From Nitrospirae bacterium GWC2_42_7 (lineage in GTDB: Bacteria > Nitrospirota > Thermodesulfovibrionia > Thermodesulfovibrionales > UBA6898): a stretch of 9,501 bases of DNA. Below, one piece after another: positions 1 to 8,918 of this stretch. Both the position numbers and the translations under genes were made by a program. The stretch's first letter is position 1. Every line of letters starts with the position of its first letter. The stretch spans positions 14,220-23,720 of the forward strand of contig MHDW01000177.1 of the NCBI GenBank assembly GCA_001803645.1. Direction: 5' to 3'. The notes under the pieces were generated by a model. That model saw only the letters and a list, made by a program, of their open reading frames with translations. It was not told the origin of the DNA and ran no database searches.

Positions 1-47
1 GCCTCTGTTTTTAAAACTTTCTTTGCTATTTCGATCATGTTTTGCAT
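1..47 (-). CDS. kdsD: Arabinose-5-phosphate isomerase KdsD/KpsF, N-terminal fragment (runs off left edge)
   Basis: Reading the minus strand leftward from 47 gives MQNMIEIAKKVLKTEA before the window ends. This resembles the start of KdsD/KpsF sugar isomerases, which open with a short helix of the type IAKxVLxxEA before the SIS domain. The family interconverts ribulose-5-phosphate and arabinose-5-phosphate, the substrate of KdsA, which lies just upstream on the same strand. Only about 15 residues are visible, so the call rests on this short match plus the pathway context. ATG at 45-47 is the assumed start; ATG at 36-38 is an alternative. No strong ribosome binding site is visible. A 177-bp repeat-bearing spacer separates it from kdsA. 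Confidence 0.6.
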   Translation of the reverse strand, partial: MQNMIEIAKKVLKTE

Positions 48-224
48 ATCAAATCTTATTGCAATAATTAAATAACTCCCCCCTGCCTACCGGACAGGCA
101 GGCTCGCCCTTTTCAGAATCATAACTCCCCCTTCCCCCTCTTATCTTAAGAGGGGGTGCTGAAAGCGGGGGTGTTGCTCTTAAAATAGGGTAGAAGGTGT
201 TATCTGAATAATAGTTAGTTATTC
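48..224. repeat. Palindromic C/G-rich repeats in the kdsA-kdsD spacer
   Basis: Two hairpin-forming elements fill the spacer. The first has 7-bp arms CCTGCCT (82-88) and AGGCAGG (96-102). The second has perfect 10-bp arms CCCCCTCTTA (134-143) and TAAGAGGGGG (147-156) around a 3-nt loop, with further C and G runs outside it (127-131 and 167-171). They look like members of dispersed intergenic repeat families; similar C-run/G-run palindromes occur near 3550, 3730 and 9316-9400. A transcript crossing them would form stable hairpins that could attenuate or stabilise mRNA between kdsA and kdsD. No long T tract follows on the minus strand, so a simple intrinsic terminator is not supported. Confidence 0.7.
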
Positions 225-3450
<3,226 letters not shown>

Positions 3451-3464
3451 ATTATATGAAGCTA

Positions 3465-3494
3465 ATTATATACTATTACGTCATTAAATCTGAA
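3465..3494 (-). promoter_or_regulatory. Probable sigma70-type promoter of the kdsB-pyrG-kdsA operon
   Basis: On the minus strand a perfect -10 box TATAAT lies at 3470-3465, with a weak -35-like TTCAGA at 3494-3489 and an 18-nt spacer. Initiation 6-7 nt downstream would put the transcript start near 3458, giving a leader of only about 8 nt. This agrees with the absence of a ribosome binding site before kdsB. The -35 is poor, so the call rests mainly on the -10 box and position. Confidence 0.45.
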
Positions 3495-3550
3495 GCCTTA
3501 TGTTTATTTAGGGAGTGTAACCTTTAAATAATGCTGGGAACCCACTCTGC

Positions 3551-3745
3551 ACCCCTCCAAGGAGAGGAATTATACATGACAACTTAAATTATTGAGTATA
3601 AGATATTTATTATCAAACTGTTTGTCATGCCGGCTTGTCCGGCATTCTTCCTACAAGAAAGATTCGCGACAAGCGGAAATGACACAGCATGCTCAAAAAC
3701 TTATGACGCTGTGTATAGATGAAAATCCCCTCTTGGGAGGGGTGG
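3551..3745. repeat. Inverted C/G-rich repeat pair enclosing a GCCGG palindrome
   Basis: The segment ACCCCTCCAAGGAGAGG (3551-3567) is an imperfect inverted copy of CCCCTCTTGGGAGGGGTGGG (3727-3746). The right copy is itself a hairpin: CCCCTC at 3727-3732, GAGGGG at 3737-3742. Between them lies the palindrome ATGCCGG-CTTGT-CCGGCAT (3627-3645). These resemble the C-run/G-run palindromes at 134-156 and 9316-9400, suggesting a shared dispersed repeat family. No transposase or clear target duplication is seen. Confidence 0.5.
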
Positions 3746-3943
3746 GTTGTTTTATGCGCTGTGAGGGAGTAAAGGGGGAGTTGCTTTTTCAAACTTACCT
3801 CCACTCAACTATCTTTTCCGTTATCAGATAAGATAATGAAGTGTTGGGTTCCGAACTCGCACCATTGAACTGAATGAAATTCTAAGGATTATAAGAAGAA
3901 ATCAAGATGTAACGTGAAACTGAGAGATACGTACCTGGAATAG

Positions 3944-4037
3944 TATAAATGAGCCATATTGACAATTTGACAAGCTCACACTGTCTCAGTTCCATCTGTA
4001 TCCGCTGGTACGCATTCTACTCTAGTGGCTCGTTATC
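3944..4037. repeat. About 94-bp imperfect inverted repeat, possible attC-like remnant
   Basis: Left end ATAAATGAGCCA (about 3944-3955) and right end TGGCTCGTTATCA (4026-4037 region) are inverted copies: GAGCCA pairs exactly with TGGCTC, flanked by ATAA and TTAT. The interior pairs only weakly. Ends of the form ..TAAC..GTTA.. with an inner box recall folded integron attC sites, but the cores do not match RYYYAAC/GTTRRRY. It could equally be a MITE remnant or chance. Confidence 0.3.
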
Positions 4038-4195
4038 ACTTTTATTTGTTTATACCGTTAATGCCGTTGTTGTTAATCTGAGCGTGATCGAAGTATGAGA
4101 GCCACAATCTAAAACCATCATGTTTCCAGCATGAGTTTGTCTGCCGGTTTCGTGTGCCAAAGGCGCTGGAACCGGAAGAACCAGATATAACCAAA

Positions 4196-5494
4196 TCAGA
4201 AAAAGAAGTTAAAAAAAAGAATGATATTTACAAGCGTAAGAATAAGAACTGCAATTTTAGCGCCAGTTCCCCAAGTCATAAGTCCTCCATATCTGTCTTT
4301 TTTGTTCATGTATATATCTCCAGTAAATACCAATATGCAAACAATAAAAATTCCAGGGAATATAAAGTATGTGAGGAAACCAAAAAAAATGAGTAAAACA
4401 TTTATGAATGCCCTTCGATACCATGGAACTTCATTGTAATTGGTAATTCTTCTGGTTTTGATAGGTTGAATATTTTTTTTGGTCTCATGGGCTGGTATGG
4501 ATACAATCGTTTCGGATTGATTGTTTGTTTTATTTTGAGGCTTGTTTTTTGAGGACAAACTTTCAGCCTCCTCTAAAAAACTAGCAATATTAGTATGACC
4601 TGAATCATTCGCAGCCTCAACTGCTGATTTTCCAAATTCATTTCTCAAACTTAGATCGGCACCAGATCTAACAAGTAATTTTACCGTATCGTATTTACCA
4701 ATATGCGCGGCCAATATTAAAGGTGTATGTTTTCCATATACATTTTGATCATTAATATCTACTCCTGCTTCAATAAGCTCTTTTACAACTTCAGTATGCC
4801 CTTTTATTGCAGCCAACATTACAGCAGTTTCACCTTTGTAGTTCTTGGTGCCTATATCAGCACCAGCCGAAATCTGTTTTTTCACAGTGGCAACATCACC
4901 TGCTGCAGCAGCATTAATAAAAATTTCATTGGAAGCAACATCCACAATTTTCGATAAATCTATTTGCTCACCTGATACGGGAACACGCACTTCCCTTGGT
5001 ATTGACTTTCCCCAAAAAGTTATTGGACTGGGTGGTAACTCTTTCCCAGCGTTTAGTTTTTCATTTTGACCGTACCATTTCCATCTGTTTCTATCTTCAT
5101 TACGATCGATATCCCATTCAGCCACAATAAAACCGCAGTGCGGACAAAAAACTCGTGGTCTAAAATCGCCATGGCCTAGTGGATTGTTTACGGATGAGTT
5201 TGGGGTGTCTTGCTGGTTATATGCTTCATTCCAATCAAATGAATTACTACATTTAGCACATTTAACCTTAGTAGTGTTTTCTTCTTGCGGTTCTATTTTT
5301 GATGAAACTACAGACGGTTTTTCTTGAACAAATTTAGGGCATAGTTCATCGGATTCTCCTTTAAAGGTTCCCAACATTTCGCCAAAAGGATCTTTAGTTA
5401 TAAATCCTTTGCATCTGTTATTACTTTCCAAAAACTTGCATTTTGGGCATTGGGTTGAATTATATGGAATTAACGAAGCAGATCTAAATGACAT
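4196..5494 (-). CDS. Zinc-ribbon, ankyrin-repeat, C-terminal multi-pass membrane protein of unknown function
   Basis: The 432-residue product belongs to no family I can name. The N-terminus holds Cys16/Cys19 with Cys28 and Cys52, then a second Cys set Cys79/Cys82 and Cys117/Cys120 (CPHCG), both like small zinc ribbons. Residues about 188-310 form three to four ankyrin repeats, with typical GETAVMLAAIKGHTEVVKELIEAG and TPLILAAHIGKYDTVKLL patterns. A polar, Asn/Lys/Ser-rich linker (311-355) leads to hydrophobic segments at about 363-391 (likely two helices or a hairpin) and 411-432, the last reaching the C-terminus. Inferred topology: cytosolic ankyrin/zinc domain anchored in the inner membrane. 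ATG at 5494 has a perfect AGGAGG (5503-5508) 8 nt upstream. Only low-complexity features link it to its neighbours. Ankyrin calling is firm; function is open. Confidence 0.85.
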   Translation of the reverse strand: MSFRSASLIPYNSTQCPKCKFLESNNRCKGFITKDPFGEMLGTFKGESDELCPKFVQEKPSVVSSKIEPQEENTTKVKCAKCSNSFDWNEAYNQQDTPNSSVNNPLGHGDFRPRVFCPHCGFIVAEWDIDRNEDRNRWKWYGQNEKLNAGKELPPSPITFWGKSIPREVRVPVSGEQIDLSKIVDVASNEIFINAAAAGDVATVKKQISAGADIGTKNYKGETAVMLAAIKGHTEVVKELIEAGVDINDQNVYGKHTPLILAAHIGKYDTVKLLVRSGADLSLRNEFGKSAVEAANDSGHTNIASFLEEAESLSSKNKPQNKTNNQSETIVSIPAHETKKNIQPIKTRRITNYNEVPWYRRAFINVLLIFFGFLTYFIFPGIFIVCILVFTGDIYMNKKDRYGGLMTWGTGAKIAVLILTLVNIILFFNFFF

Positions 5495-5511
5495 TCCGAA
5501 AACCTCCTTTT

Positions 5512-5590
5512 AGATAACGACCTGGGTGAGTGGCGTGCCAAAAGCCTTGCCCGATAAGGCCGCAGTATATATTCGCGTCCCTCTCTACCC
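5512..5590 (-). repeat. Structured spacer before the ankyrin gene, attC-like
   Basis: Read on the minus strand, arm GGGTAGAGAGGGACGCG (5590-5574) faces arm CACGCCACTCACCC (5537-5524). They pair as GGGT/ACCC, one unpaired A, GAG/CTC, a mismatch, then GG/CC. After the second arm comes a 5-nt spacer and GTTATCT (5518-5512), then the gene's AGGAGG and ATG within about 20 nt. An extrahelical base in one arm, a 5-nt spacer and a GTT core just before the next gene is the layout of an integron attC site. However, GTTATCT departs from GTTRRRY at two positions, and no matching RYYYAAC is seen at the far end. Confidence 0.35.
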
Positions 5591-5686
5591 TATTGATATG
5601 CATTTTTTCTTTTCTTTCTGCCAAAAAGCTAATATAATTACAAAATGAAGTGTATCTCTAAATACTTATTTTTCATTCATTAGGAT

Positions 5687-5890
5687 TTAACTGTCTTCTA
5701 TCATTTCCAGCAAGTATTCAGCTTGGGATTTTGTATAAGCCATGCCTGCCATATCATACATTTCTTTTGCCAACTGAATGGCAGTTCTTGCATATGCAGC
5801 AGCTTCCTTTATTCTTCCTTGCTTGTTAAGTTCAACAGCTTTTTTGTAATTTTCATCGTGTAATTCTCTTTTATCCATTTGACCTCTCAT
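5687..5890 (-). CDS. Small helical (TPR-like) protein, unknown function
   Basis: A 67-residue, charged, Ala- and Lys/Glu-rich product predicted to be two or three helices. The stretch YKKAVELNKQGRIKEAAAY (residues 15-33) has the A/N-G spacing of a single tetratricopeptide helix pair, so a TPR-like fold is plausible; a single repeat would normally act as part of a larger assembly. No signal peptide, membrane helix or Cys is present. The start is uncertain: the ATG at 5888-5890 has AGGG 9 nt upstream, while an internal ATG at 5876-5878 follows GAGG at short spacing. It lies between two spacers with cassette-like features. It may be a stand-alone accessory protein or a remnant of a longer TPR gene. 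Confidence 0.55.
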   Translation of the reverse strand: MRGQMDKRELHDENYKKAVELNKQGRIKEAAAYARTAIQLAKEMYDMAGMAYTKSQAEYLLEMIEDS

Positions 5891-5944
5891 TATAGCTGAC
5901 CCTAAATGTTTCTTACCGAATAATGAGCACCTCTAGACTATCAT

Positions 5945-6006
5945 GTTATGTGCCACTTATATGCGTATGAGCAGGACCGACATGCACGTGGAGTGATTTG
6001 TTAGGC
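5945..6006 (-). repeat. Possible degenerate attC-like site after the small membrane-protein gene
   Basis: Sixteen bases after the stop of the 105-aa gene (minus strand) comes GCCTAAC (6006-6000), an exact RYYYAAC core, then a 5-nt spacer (AAATC) and ACTCCACG. About 40 nt further, GTGGCAC can pair with the CCAC of the first arm. A proper GTTRRRY partner at the far end is missing (the sequence reads ACATAAC). The core and spacing fit the left half of an integron recombination site; the right half does not. Evidence is suggestive only. Confidence 0.3.
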
Positions 6007-6022
6007 ATTGGCCTTTCTGAAA

Positions 6023-6340
6023 TCAGCCCTTAGCCGATCCAATAATCAGAAGAGAAATCGTTCCAACGAATGTCACCGCAGAAAATATTGTTCCGAGAAT
6101 GGCAAATATCTTCTTTCGGTCTTTCTGGATAAGTCCCGCAATACCGAACCCCAACGCCACCAGACACAATAAAATAAATGCAATAAGGAGTAGGCCAACA
6201 ATGGCCGCCCCCGCAGTTTCTTTGCCAATACCCGAAGTCACCATCACTCCTATGCTAACAGTTACTAGGAATATTGAGATGCCCGCTACGATACTGATTA
6301 TGAAAGATACAATCCCAAGTCTTGAGTGTTTCTGTTCCAT
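6023..6340 (-). CDS. Small inner-membrane protein with three predicted helices (DUF4190-like)
   Basis: The 105-residue product has three strong hydrophobic segments: about 8-34, 41-70 (Gly/Ala-rich, continuing to LGFGIAGLI) and 79-101. Basic loops KDRKK (73-77) fit the positive-inside rule. The order SRLGIVSFIISIVAG, LVALGFGIAGLIQKDRKK and ILGTIFSAVTF resembles small DUF4190-type proteins, which are widespread and uncharacterised. ATG at 6340 has AAGGAG (6351-6346) 5 nt upstream. Upstream on the same strand lies TTGTTAGAC (6369-6361), and GCCTAAC lies 16 nt after the stop, so the gene is bracketed by integron-core-like heptamers. No function can be assigned beyond membrane location. Confidence 0.8.
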   Translation of the reverse strand: MEQKHSRLGIVSFIISIVAGISIFLVTVSIGVMVTSGIGKETAGAAIVGLLLIAFILLCLVALGFGIAGLIQKDRKKIFAILGTIFSAVTFVGTISLLIIGSAKG

Positions 6341-6360
6341 GTTTTCTCCTTGTTGATGAT

Positions 6361-6369
6361 GTCTAACAA
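6361..6369 (-). other. GTTRRRY-type core (TTGTTAGAC) upstream of the small membrane-protein gene
   Basis: On the minus strand TTGTTAGAC lies 20 nt before the ATG. GTTAGAC fits the integron crossover consensus GTTRRRY exactly, and a nearly complementary GCCTAAC follows the same gene's stop. A 7-nt degenerate motif is common by chance, so this counts only together with the other spacers. Confidence 0.25.
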
Positions 6370-6430
6370 TTAATATACGAACCTTCTATTTCCCGCGATC
6401 ATGGACTGAATATAGCGTAAAAAAGTCATA

Positions 6431-7606
6431 TTATTTAGCACCTGCTTTCTTTAAGATAGAAATAATTTCTTTATATTTTAATTCATCTGCTTCCGGGTAA
6501 TCATCATATTTGGATGCAAGCATAAGAGGGGTCCAACCGTCACTGTTCTTGACGTTAATATCAGCGCCCCTATTGATCAGCTCTTTTGCATTGTCAGGCT
6601 GATTAAATCGCAGGGCATACATAAGAGGGGTCCAGTTACCACTGTTTATGACGTTAATATCAGCTCCGCTGTTTATTAAGTGTTTTGCAACTTCAGGCAG
6701 TTTGGACTGCAATGAAAAAATTAAACGTTGAGATTTACTATTGCTTAGCTCATCTGCCTGTTTTAGATCAAGATATGCTTTTTCTCTATCATCTATATGT
6801 AAATATGCTTCAGCCCTGTACATGAATATGCGGAAAAGTGTTTCTTTGGATTTATCGTCATATTTTGCGTATGGTATAAAAGGTTTATCAATGTTCTCTG
6901 GTCTAAAAATCATAGCCTTACCATAATCTGATATTGCTTGAGCGTAATTTCCCAACATAAAGTAAGCCTTGCCCCTGTTTTCGTAAACCTGGAAAAACTC
7001 GGGACTGCTTTTAAAACTTTCGTCAAAGTCAGCTATAGCCTTTTCATATTTTTCTACTTCATGGTAGCTACAACCACGCAGCATATATGTGAACGGACAA
7101 GTTGAATTTTCGAGGGCTTTATCACATTCAGCTATGGCCTTTTCATATTGCCCCTGATTGAAGTAATTTAGTGCTCTGTTGTACCTTGTTCTGTTCTGTA
7201 TCCAGGCGCTACTCTGATAGGTTACCTTGTTGTATTCATGCTTGACATTATAAAGGACAAATTTTGTCTCGTATGTATTGTTTGCATCCGCAGTAAAATC
7301 GATCGTAAATACTTGACCCCTAACATTTCCATAACCAAATTGTTGTGGAACCGGGAGTATTTTGATAGTATGTGCGCCGGGAAGAACATCAATGAAATAG
7401 AAAGTTGTCATCTGAAATGCCTCGCGTGGATATGCTTCGCCATCCAAAGAAATAAGGTTAACATTAGCAGAAATCAATATTCTGGCAATTTTGTCCCTTG
7501 ATAATTCCGGCCCTTTATAGGCTCTTTTTATTGTTGCTGCACAGCCCAGTATCGATACAAGGCATAACAAAACAAGTACTCTGACAAAAAAAGCTTTGAA
7601 TCTCAT
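6431..7606 (-). CDS. TPR and ankyrin-repeat lipoprotein, unknown function
   Basis: The 391-residue product starts with a lipoprotein signal (MRFKAFFVRV, hydrophobic 6-20, lipobox ILGC with Cys22), so the mature protein is probably anchored by lipid at Cys22, likely periplasmic. Residues about 40-125 form a beta-rich region of the type that describes a surface or PEGA-like sandwich (LPGAHTIKILP; FVLYNVKHEYNKV). Residues 141-240 hold three TPRs (for example RALNYFNQGQYEKAIAECDKAL), with a further TPR at 256-289. Residues about 303-391 hold two to three ankyrin repeats (NSGNWTPLMYAL, NSDGWTPLMLAS). ATG at 7606 has AGGAGG (7620-7615) 8 nt upstream. Such proteins act as protein-protein scaffolds; a partner is not evident. 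It shares ankyrin repeats with the 432-aa gene but is not a copy of it. Confidence 0.88.
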   Translation of the reverse strand: MRFKAFFVRVLVLLCLVSILGCAATIKRAYKGPELSRDKIARILISANVNLISLDGEAYPREAFQMTTFYFIDVLPGAHTIKILPVPQQFGYGNVRGQVFTIDFTADANNTYETKFVLYNVKHEYNKVTYQSSAWIQNRTRYNRALNYFNQGQYEKAIAECDKALENSTCPFTYMLRGCSYHEVEKYEKAIADFDESFKSSPEFFQVYENRGKAYFMLGNYAQAISDYGKAMIFRPENIDKPFIPYAKYDDKSKETLFRIFMYRAEAYLHIDDREKAYLDLKQADELSNSKSQRLIFSLQSKLPEVAKHLINSGADINVINSGNWTPLMYALRFNQPDNAKELINRGADINVKNSDGWTPLMLASKYDDYPEADELKYKEIISILKKAGAK

Positions 7607-7712
7607 CTTTGTTACCTCCTGGAACCTATTCTGATCACAAACTGAAGCGACCTATGATAGATTTCTTTCTATTTCTTTAAGGAATACTTCAAACCAAGCG
7701 CTCTCTCTAGTT

Positions 7713-7755
7713 TTTAACTATGTTAATTATTCATGCTCGTGTGCCCATAGTTAAA
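7713..7755. repeat. Perfect 10-bp inverted repeat in the divergent intergenic region
   Basis: TTTAACTATG (7713-7722) and CATAGTTAAA (7746-7755) are exact inverted copies with 23 nt between. They lie about 110-150 bp upstream of the lipoprotein gene and about 75-120 bp upstream of the arsR promoter. It could be a regulator site for the lipoprotein gene, a hairpin, or a remnant element; no T tract makes it a clear terminator. Confidence 0.6.
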
Positions 7756-7810
7756 CACCAAAAGTAAGTTACACTATTTGAAGGATTTTGAAAAGAGCAA
7801 AATTCACGGC

Positions 7811-7836
7811 TGTCAAGCCAAATTCTTTTCTTGACA
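7811..7836. promoter_or_regulatory. Inverted repeat overlapping the -35 of the arsR promoter
   Basis: TGTCAAG (7811-7817) and CTTGACA (7830-7836) are exact inverted copies with a 12-nt gap; the right arm contains the -35 hexamer. Because TTGACA is itself part of the repeat, the left arm also offers a divergent -35, but no good -10 is seen for it. A second regulatory site is possible; chance is not excluded. Confidence 0.35.
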
Positions 7837-7859
7837 ATACATGCAAATATCGTTATATT
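7831..7859 (+). promoter_or_regulatory. Near-consensus sigma70 promoter of the arsR-dsrE operon
   Basis: The -35 TTGACA (7831-7836) is perfect, the spacer is 17 nt, and the -10 TATATT (7854-7859) matches at five of six positions. The transcript start would fall near 7866, giving a leader of about 26 nt that contains AGGAGG (7879-7884) before arsR. Confidence 0.85.
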
Positions 7860-7867
7860 TGAATATA
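7844..7867. promoter_or_regulatory. Probable ArsR-type operator overlapping the -10 box
   Basis: Two overlapping palindromes sit on the -10: CAAATAT (7844-7850) with ATATTTG (7855-7861), and TATATT (7854-7859) with AATATA (7862-7867). A-T-rich imperfect dyads across the promoter are typical binding sites of ArsR-family repressors, and the first gene of the operon encodes one. Autorepression of the operon is inferred. Confidence 0.65.
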
Positions 7868-7891
7868 TACAAATTTTTAGGAGGTCATTGA

Positions 7892-8233
7892 ATGCTTTGT
7901 ACAGATAATAGAATAGAGATCTTAAAGAACATCGCCCACCCTGTGAGGATAAAAATTCTCGAGGAACTTATCAAAGGCGTTAAGTGCGTAAGCGATTTCG
8001 AAGAGTTCCTTGAGGTGAGCCAGCCGAATATATCCCAGCATTTATCGCTTATGAGAAGGTCTGGGATCATTGATTTTTATGTTGATGGAAGACTTAAGTG
8101 TTACTTCCTCAGAGACCCTATGATCCCGGATCTGATAGAAGTGATCAACAAAAACTACAAACAGGAGCTGCCGGCCCCGGCATGCTGCCCGGTAACCAAG
8201 AAGGGCAAATATCCTGGTGATAGGAGGAATTAA
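7892..8233 (+). CDS. ArsR/SmtB-family transcriptional regulator
   Basis: The 113-residue product is a winged helix-turn-helix repressor of the ArsR family. Visible are IAHPVRIKILEEL (14-26), the helix-turn-helix VSQPNISQHLSLMRRSGII (42-60) and the wing DFYVDGRLKCYFL (61-73). Cysteines are at 3, 32, 70, 98 and 99. Cys32 sits where metal sensors carry ELCVCDL, but here the motif is reduced to KCVSDF, so the classical paired alpha3 arsenic/cadmium site is incomplete. The C-terminal CC (98-99) or a Cys32-Cys70 pair could respond to thiophilic metals, arsenite, or persulfide as in redox-sensing relatives. The ligand is inference; a sulfur-related signal fits the DsrE genes downstream. AGGAGG lies 7 nt before ATG. 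Its TAA overlaps the next ATG by one base (TAATG), so translation is likely coupled. Confidence 0.92.
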   Translation: MLCTDNRIEILKNIAHPVRIKILEELIKGVKCVSDFEEFLEVSQPNISQHLSLMRRSGIIDFYVDGRLKCYFLRDPMIPDLIEVINKNYKQELPAPACCPVTKKGKYPGDRRN

Positions 8234-8553
8234 TGAAAACTGGAATAATTATTTATTCTAACGACACTGAAACAGTATGGAACGCCTTCAGATTCGGCAA
8301 TTTTGCCATTAAAGAAGGTAATGAGGTAAAAGTCTTTCTAACAGGAAAAGGGGTAGAAGCAGAATCCCTTGATACAGAAAAATTTCGTGTCACACAACAG
8401 ATGAAAGATTTTGTTAAAACAGGCGGCATAATCCTGGCCTGCGGTACATGTCTTAAAGTAAGAAATCAGGATGCAACAGATATCTGTCCTCTCTCTACAA
8501 TGAAGGACATGTATGCCTTAGTAAAAGAGAGCGACAGAATTTTAACATTCTAA
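8233..8553 (+). CDS. DsrE/DsrF-family sulfur-relay protein with CxxC motif
   Basis: The 106-residue cytoplasmic protein has the DsrE-like Rossmann-type alpha/beta pattern: beta1 GIIIYSND (4-11), helix VWNAFRFGNFAIKEG (15-29), beta2 EVKVFLTGKGVEA (31-43), helix VTQQMKDFVKTG (53-64), beta IILACGTCLKVR (66-77) and a last strand RILTF. The Cys70-G-T-Cys73 pair stands where DsrE-family proteins carry the Cys that accepts or passes persulfide sulfur; Cys85 is nearby. Relatives (DsrEFH, TusBCD) relay sulfur to DsrC or TusA. AGGAGG (8222-8227) precedes the start, inside the end of the regulator gene. It gives the direct template for interpreting the next gene, whose equivalent position is TGA. Confidence 0.88.
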   Translation: MKTGIIIYSNDTETVWNAFRFGNFAIKEGNEVKVFLTGKGVEAESLDTEKFRVTQQMKDFVKTGGIILACGTCLKVRNQDATDICPLSTMKDMYALVKESDRILTF

Positions 8554-8563
8554 AGGAGAATAT

Positions 8564-8908
8564 ATGCAAAAAGAAATCGTCATGTTCCTTTCAACAACCC
8601 CGTACAGCTTCGAAAATACTCACACTATTTTCAAGCTCGCTGATGCGGCGTTGAAAAAAGGGCATAAGGTAAGGCTTATAGCATCCGGTGATGGGGTCTT
8701 TTCGATTGTAAAAGGACAACTTCCACAGTCACTTTCAGCCTTAGAAGATCTGGCAGGCAGGGGGCTTAAAGTGGACATATGAACAGGCTGTATGAAGACC
8801 CGCGGTCTTGCGGGTGAAGACTCTGTTGAAGGCGGAGAAATGAGTTCGCTGAAAGGTCTTTTAACTGTAATAAAAACAAACCCGGTTTTTCTGAATTTCG
8901 GGATATAA
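8564..8908 (+). CDS. DsrE-family selenoprotein (in-frame TGA at codon 73 read as selenocysteine)
   Basis: Stopping at the TGA (8780-8782) would give only 72 residues, lacking the catalytic end of a DsrE domain. Reading through gives 114 residues, the usual family length, ending at TAA (8906-8908). The first part (IVMFLSTTPYSFENTHTIF, then VRLIASGDGVFSIVKG) is a standard DsrE fold. Across the TGA the protein reads KVDI-U73-TGC76-MKTRGL, which aligns with ACGTCLKVR of the adjacent paralogue, so U73 replaces the first Cys of the CxxC. The residues after the TGA (MKTRGLAGEDSVEGGEMSS, and a hydrophobic-strand end) keep DsrE-like character. A SECIS-like hairpin follows the TGA. AAAGGAG (8552-8557) precedes the ATG. 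It probably carries or reduces sulfur as a selenol-based persulfide carrier. A plain truncated gene is the alternative. Confidence 0.85.
8780..8815 (+). promoter_or_regulatory. Bacterial SECIS element (UGA plus selenocysteine-insertion hairpin)
   Basis: The TGA (8780-8782) is followed by stem ACCCGC (8798-8803), six-base loop GGTCTT (8804-8809) and stem GCGGGT (8810-8815), six perfect pairs of which five are G-C. The loop begins 21 nt after the TGA, inside the usual window of about 16-37, and has G at its first two positions. Its GGTCT is the same loop core as in E. coli fdhF (AGGTCT). The extra bulged U of the E. coli stem is absent. Possible further pairing is ACAG (8783-8786) with CTGT (8823-8826). 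A competing hairpin AAGACC/GGTCTT (8795-8809) has a strained 3-nt loop and fewer G-C pairs. Confidence 0.82.
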
Positions 8909-8918
8909 GGGAGCAGAC

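Larger units (their letters stand above)
3451..4195. other. 745-bp region without a convincing gene; repeat-rich
   Basis: No open frame here has a family motif or plausible start; the short frames at 3592-3831 and 4154-4396 look accidental. Contents: the kdsB promoter; a C-rich palindrome (3551-3567) and an inverted counterpart (3727-3745); a 7-bp-arm palindrome ATGCCGG/CCGGCAT (3627-3645); two loosely similar segments at about 3531-3552 and 3840-3862 (TGYTGGG..CC..ACTC..CACC); and a large imperfect inverted repeat near 3944-4037. The rest (about 4040-4195) shows nothing recognisable. It may be degenerate mobile or cassette DNA, which is inference only. Confidence 0.6.

Noticed and set aside
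82..156. Intrinsic terminator after kdsA
   Set aside because: Hairpins are strong but no T-run follows on the minus strand, and the likely kdsD start lies just beyond.
3592..3831. 79-codon frame in the intergenic region
   Set aside because: Runs through palindromic repeats, has no motif or ribosome binding site, and looks like chance.
3960..4140. tRNA or other structural RNA in the non-coding region
   Set aside because: I looked for a cloverleaf with a GTTC-type T arm and CCA end and found none; pairing is limited to the outer inverted repeat.
4154..4396. 80-codon Lys-rich plus-strand frame
   Set aside because: Mostly antisense to the C-terminal membrane part of the ankyrin protein.
8780..8782. 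Sequencing error or ordinary stop in the second DsrE gene
   Set aside because: Possible, but a change of a Cys codon to TGA exactly at the catalytic position, with an intact downstream frame and a SECIS-fitting hairpin at the right distance, is better explained by selenocysteine.
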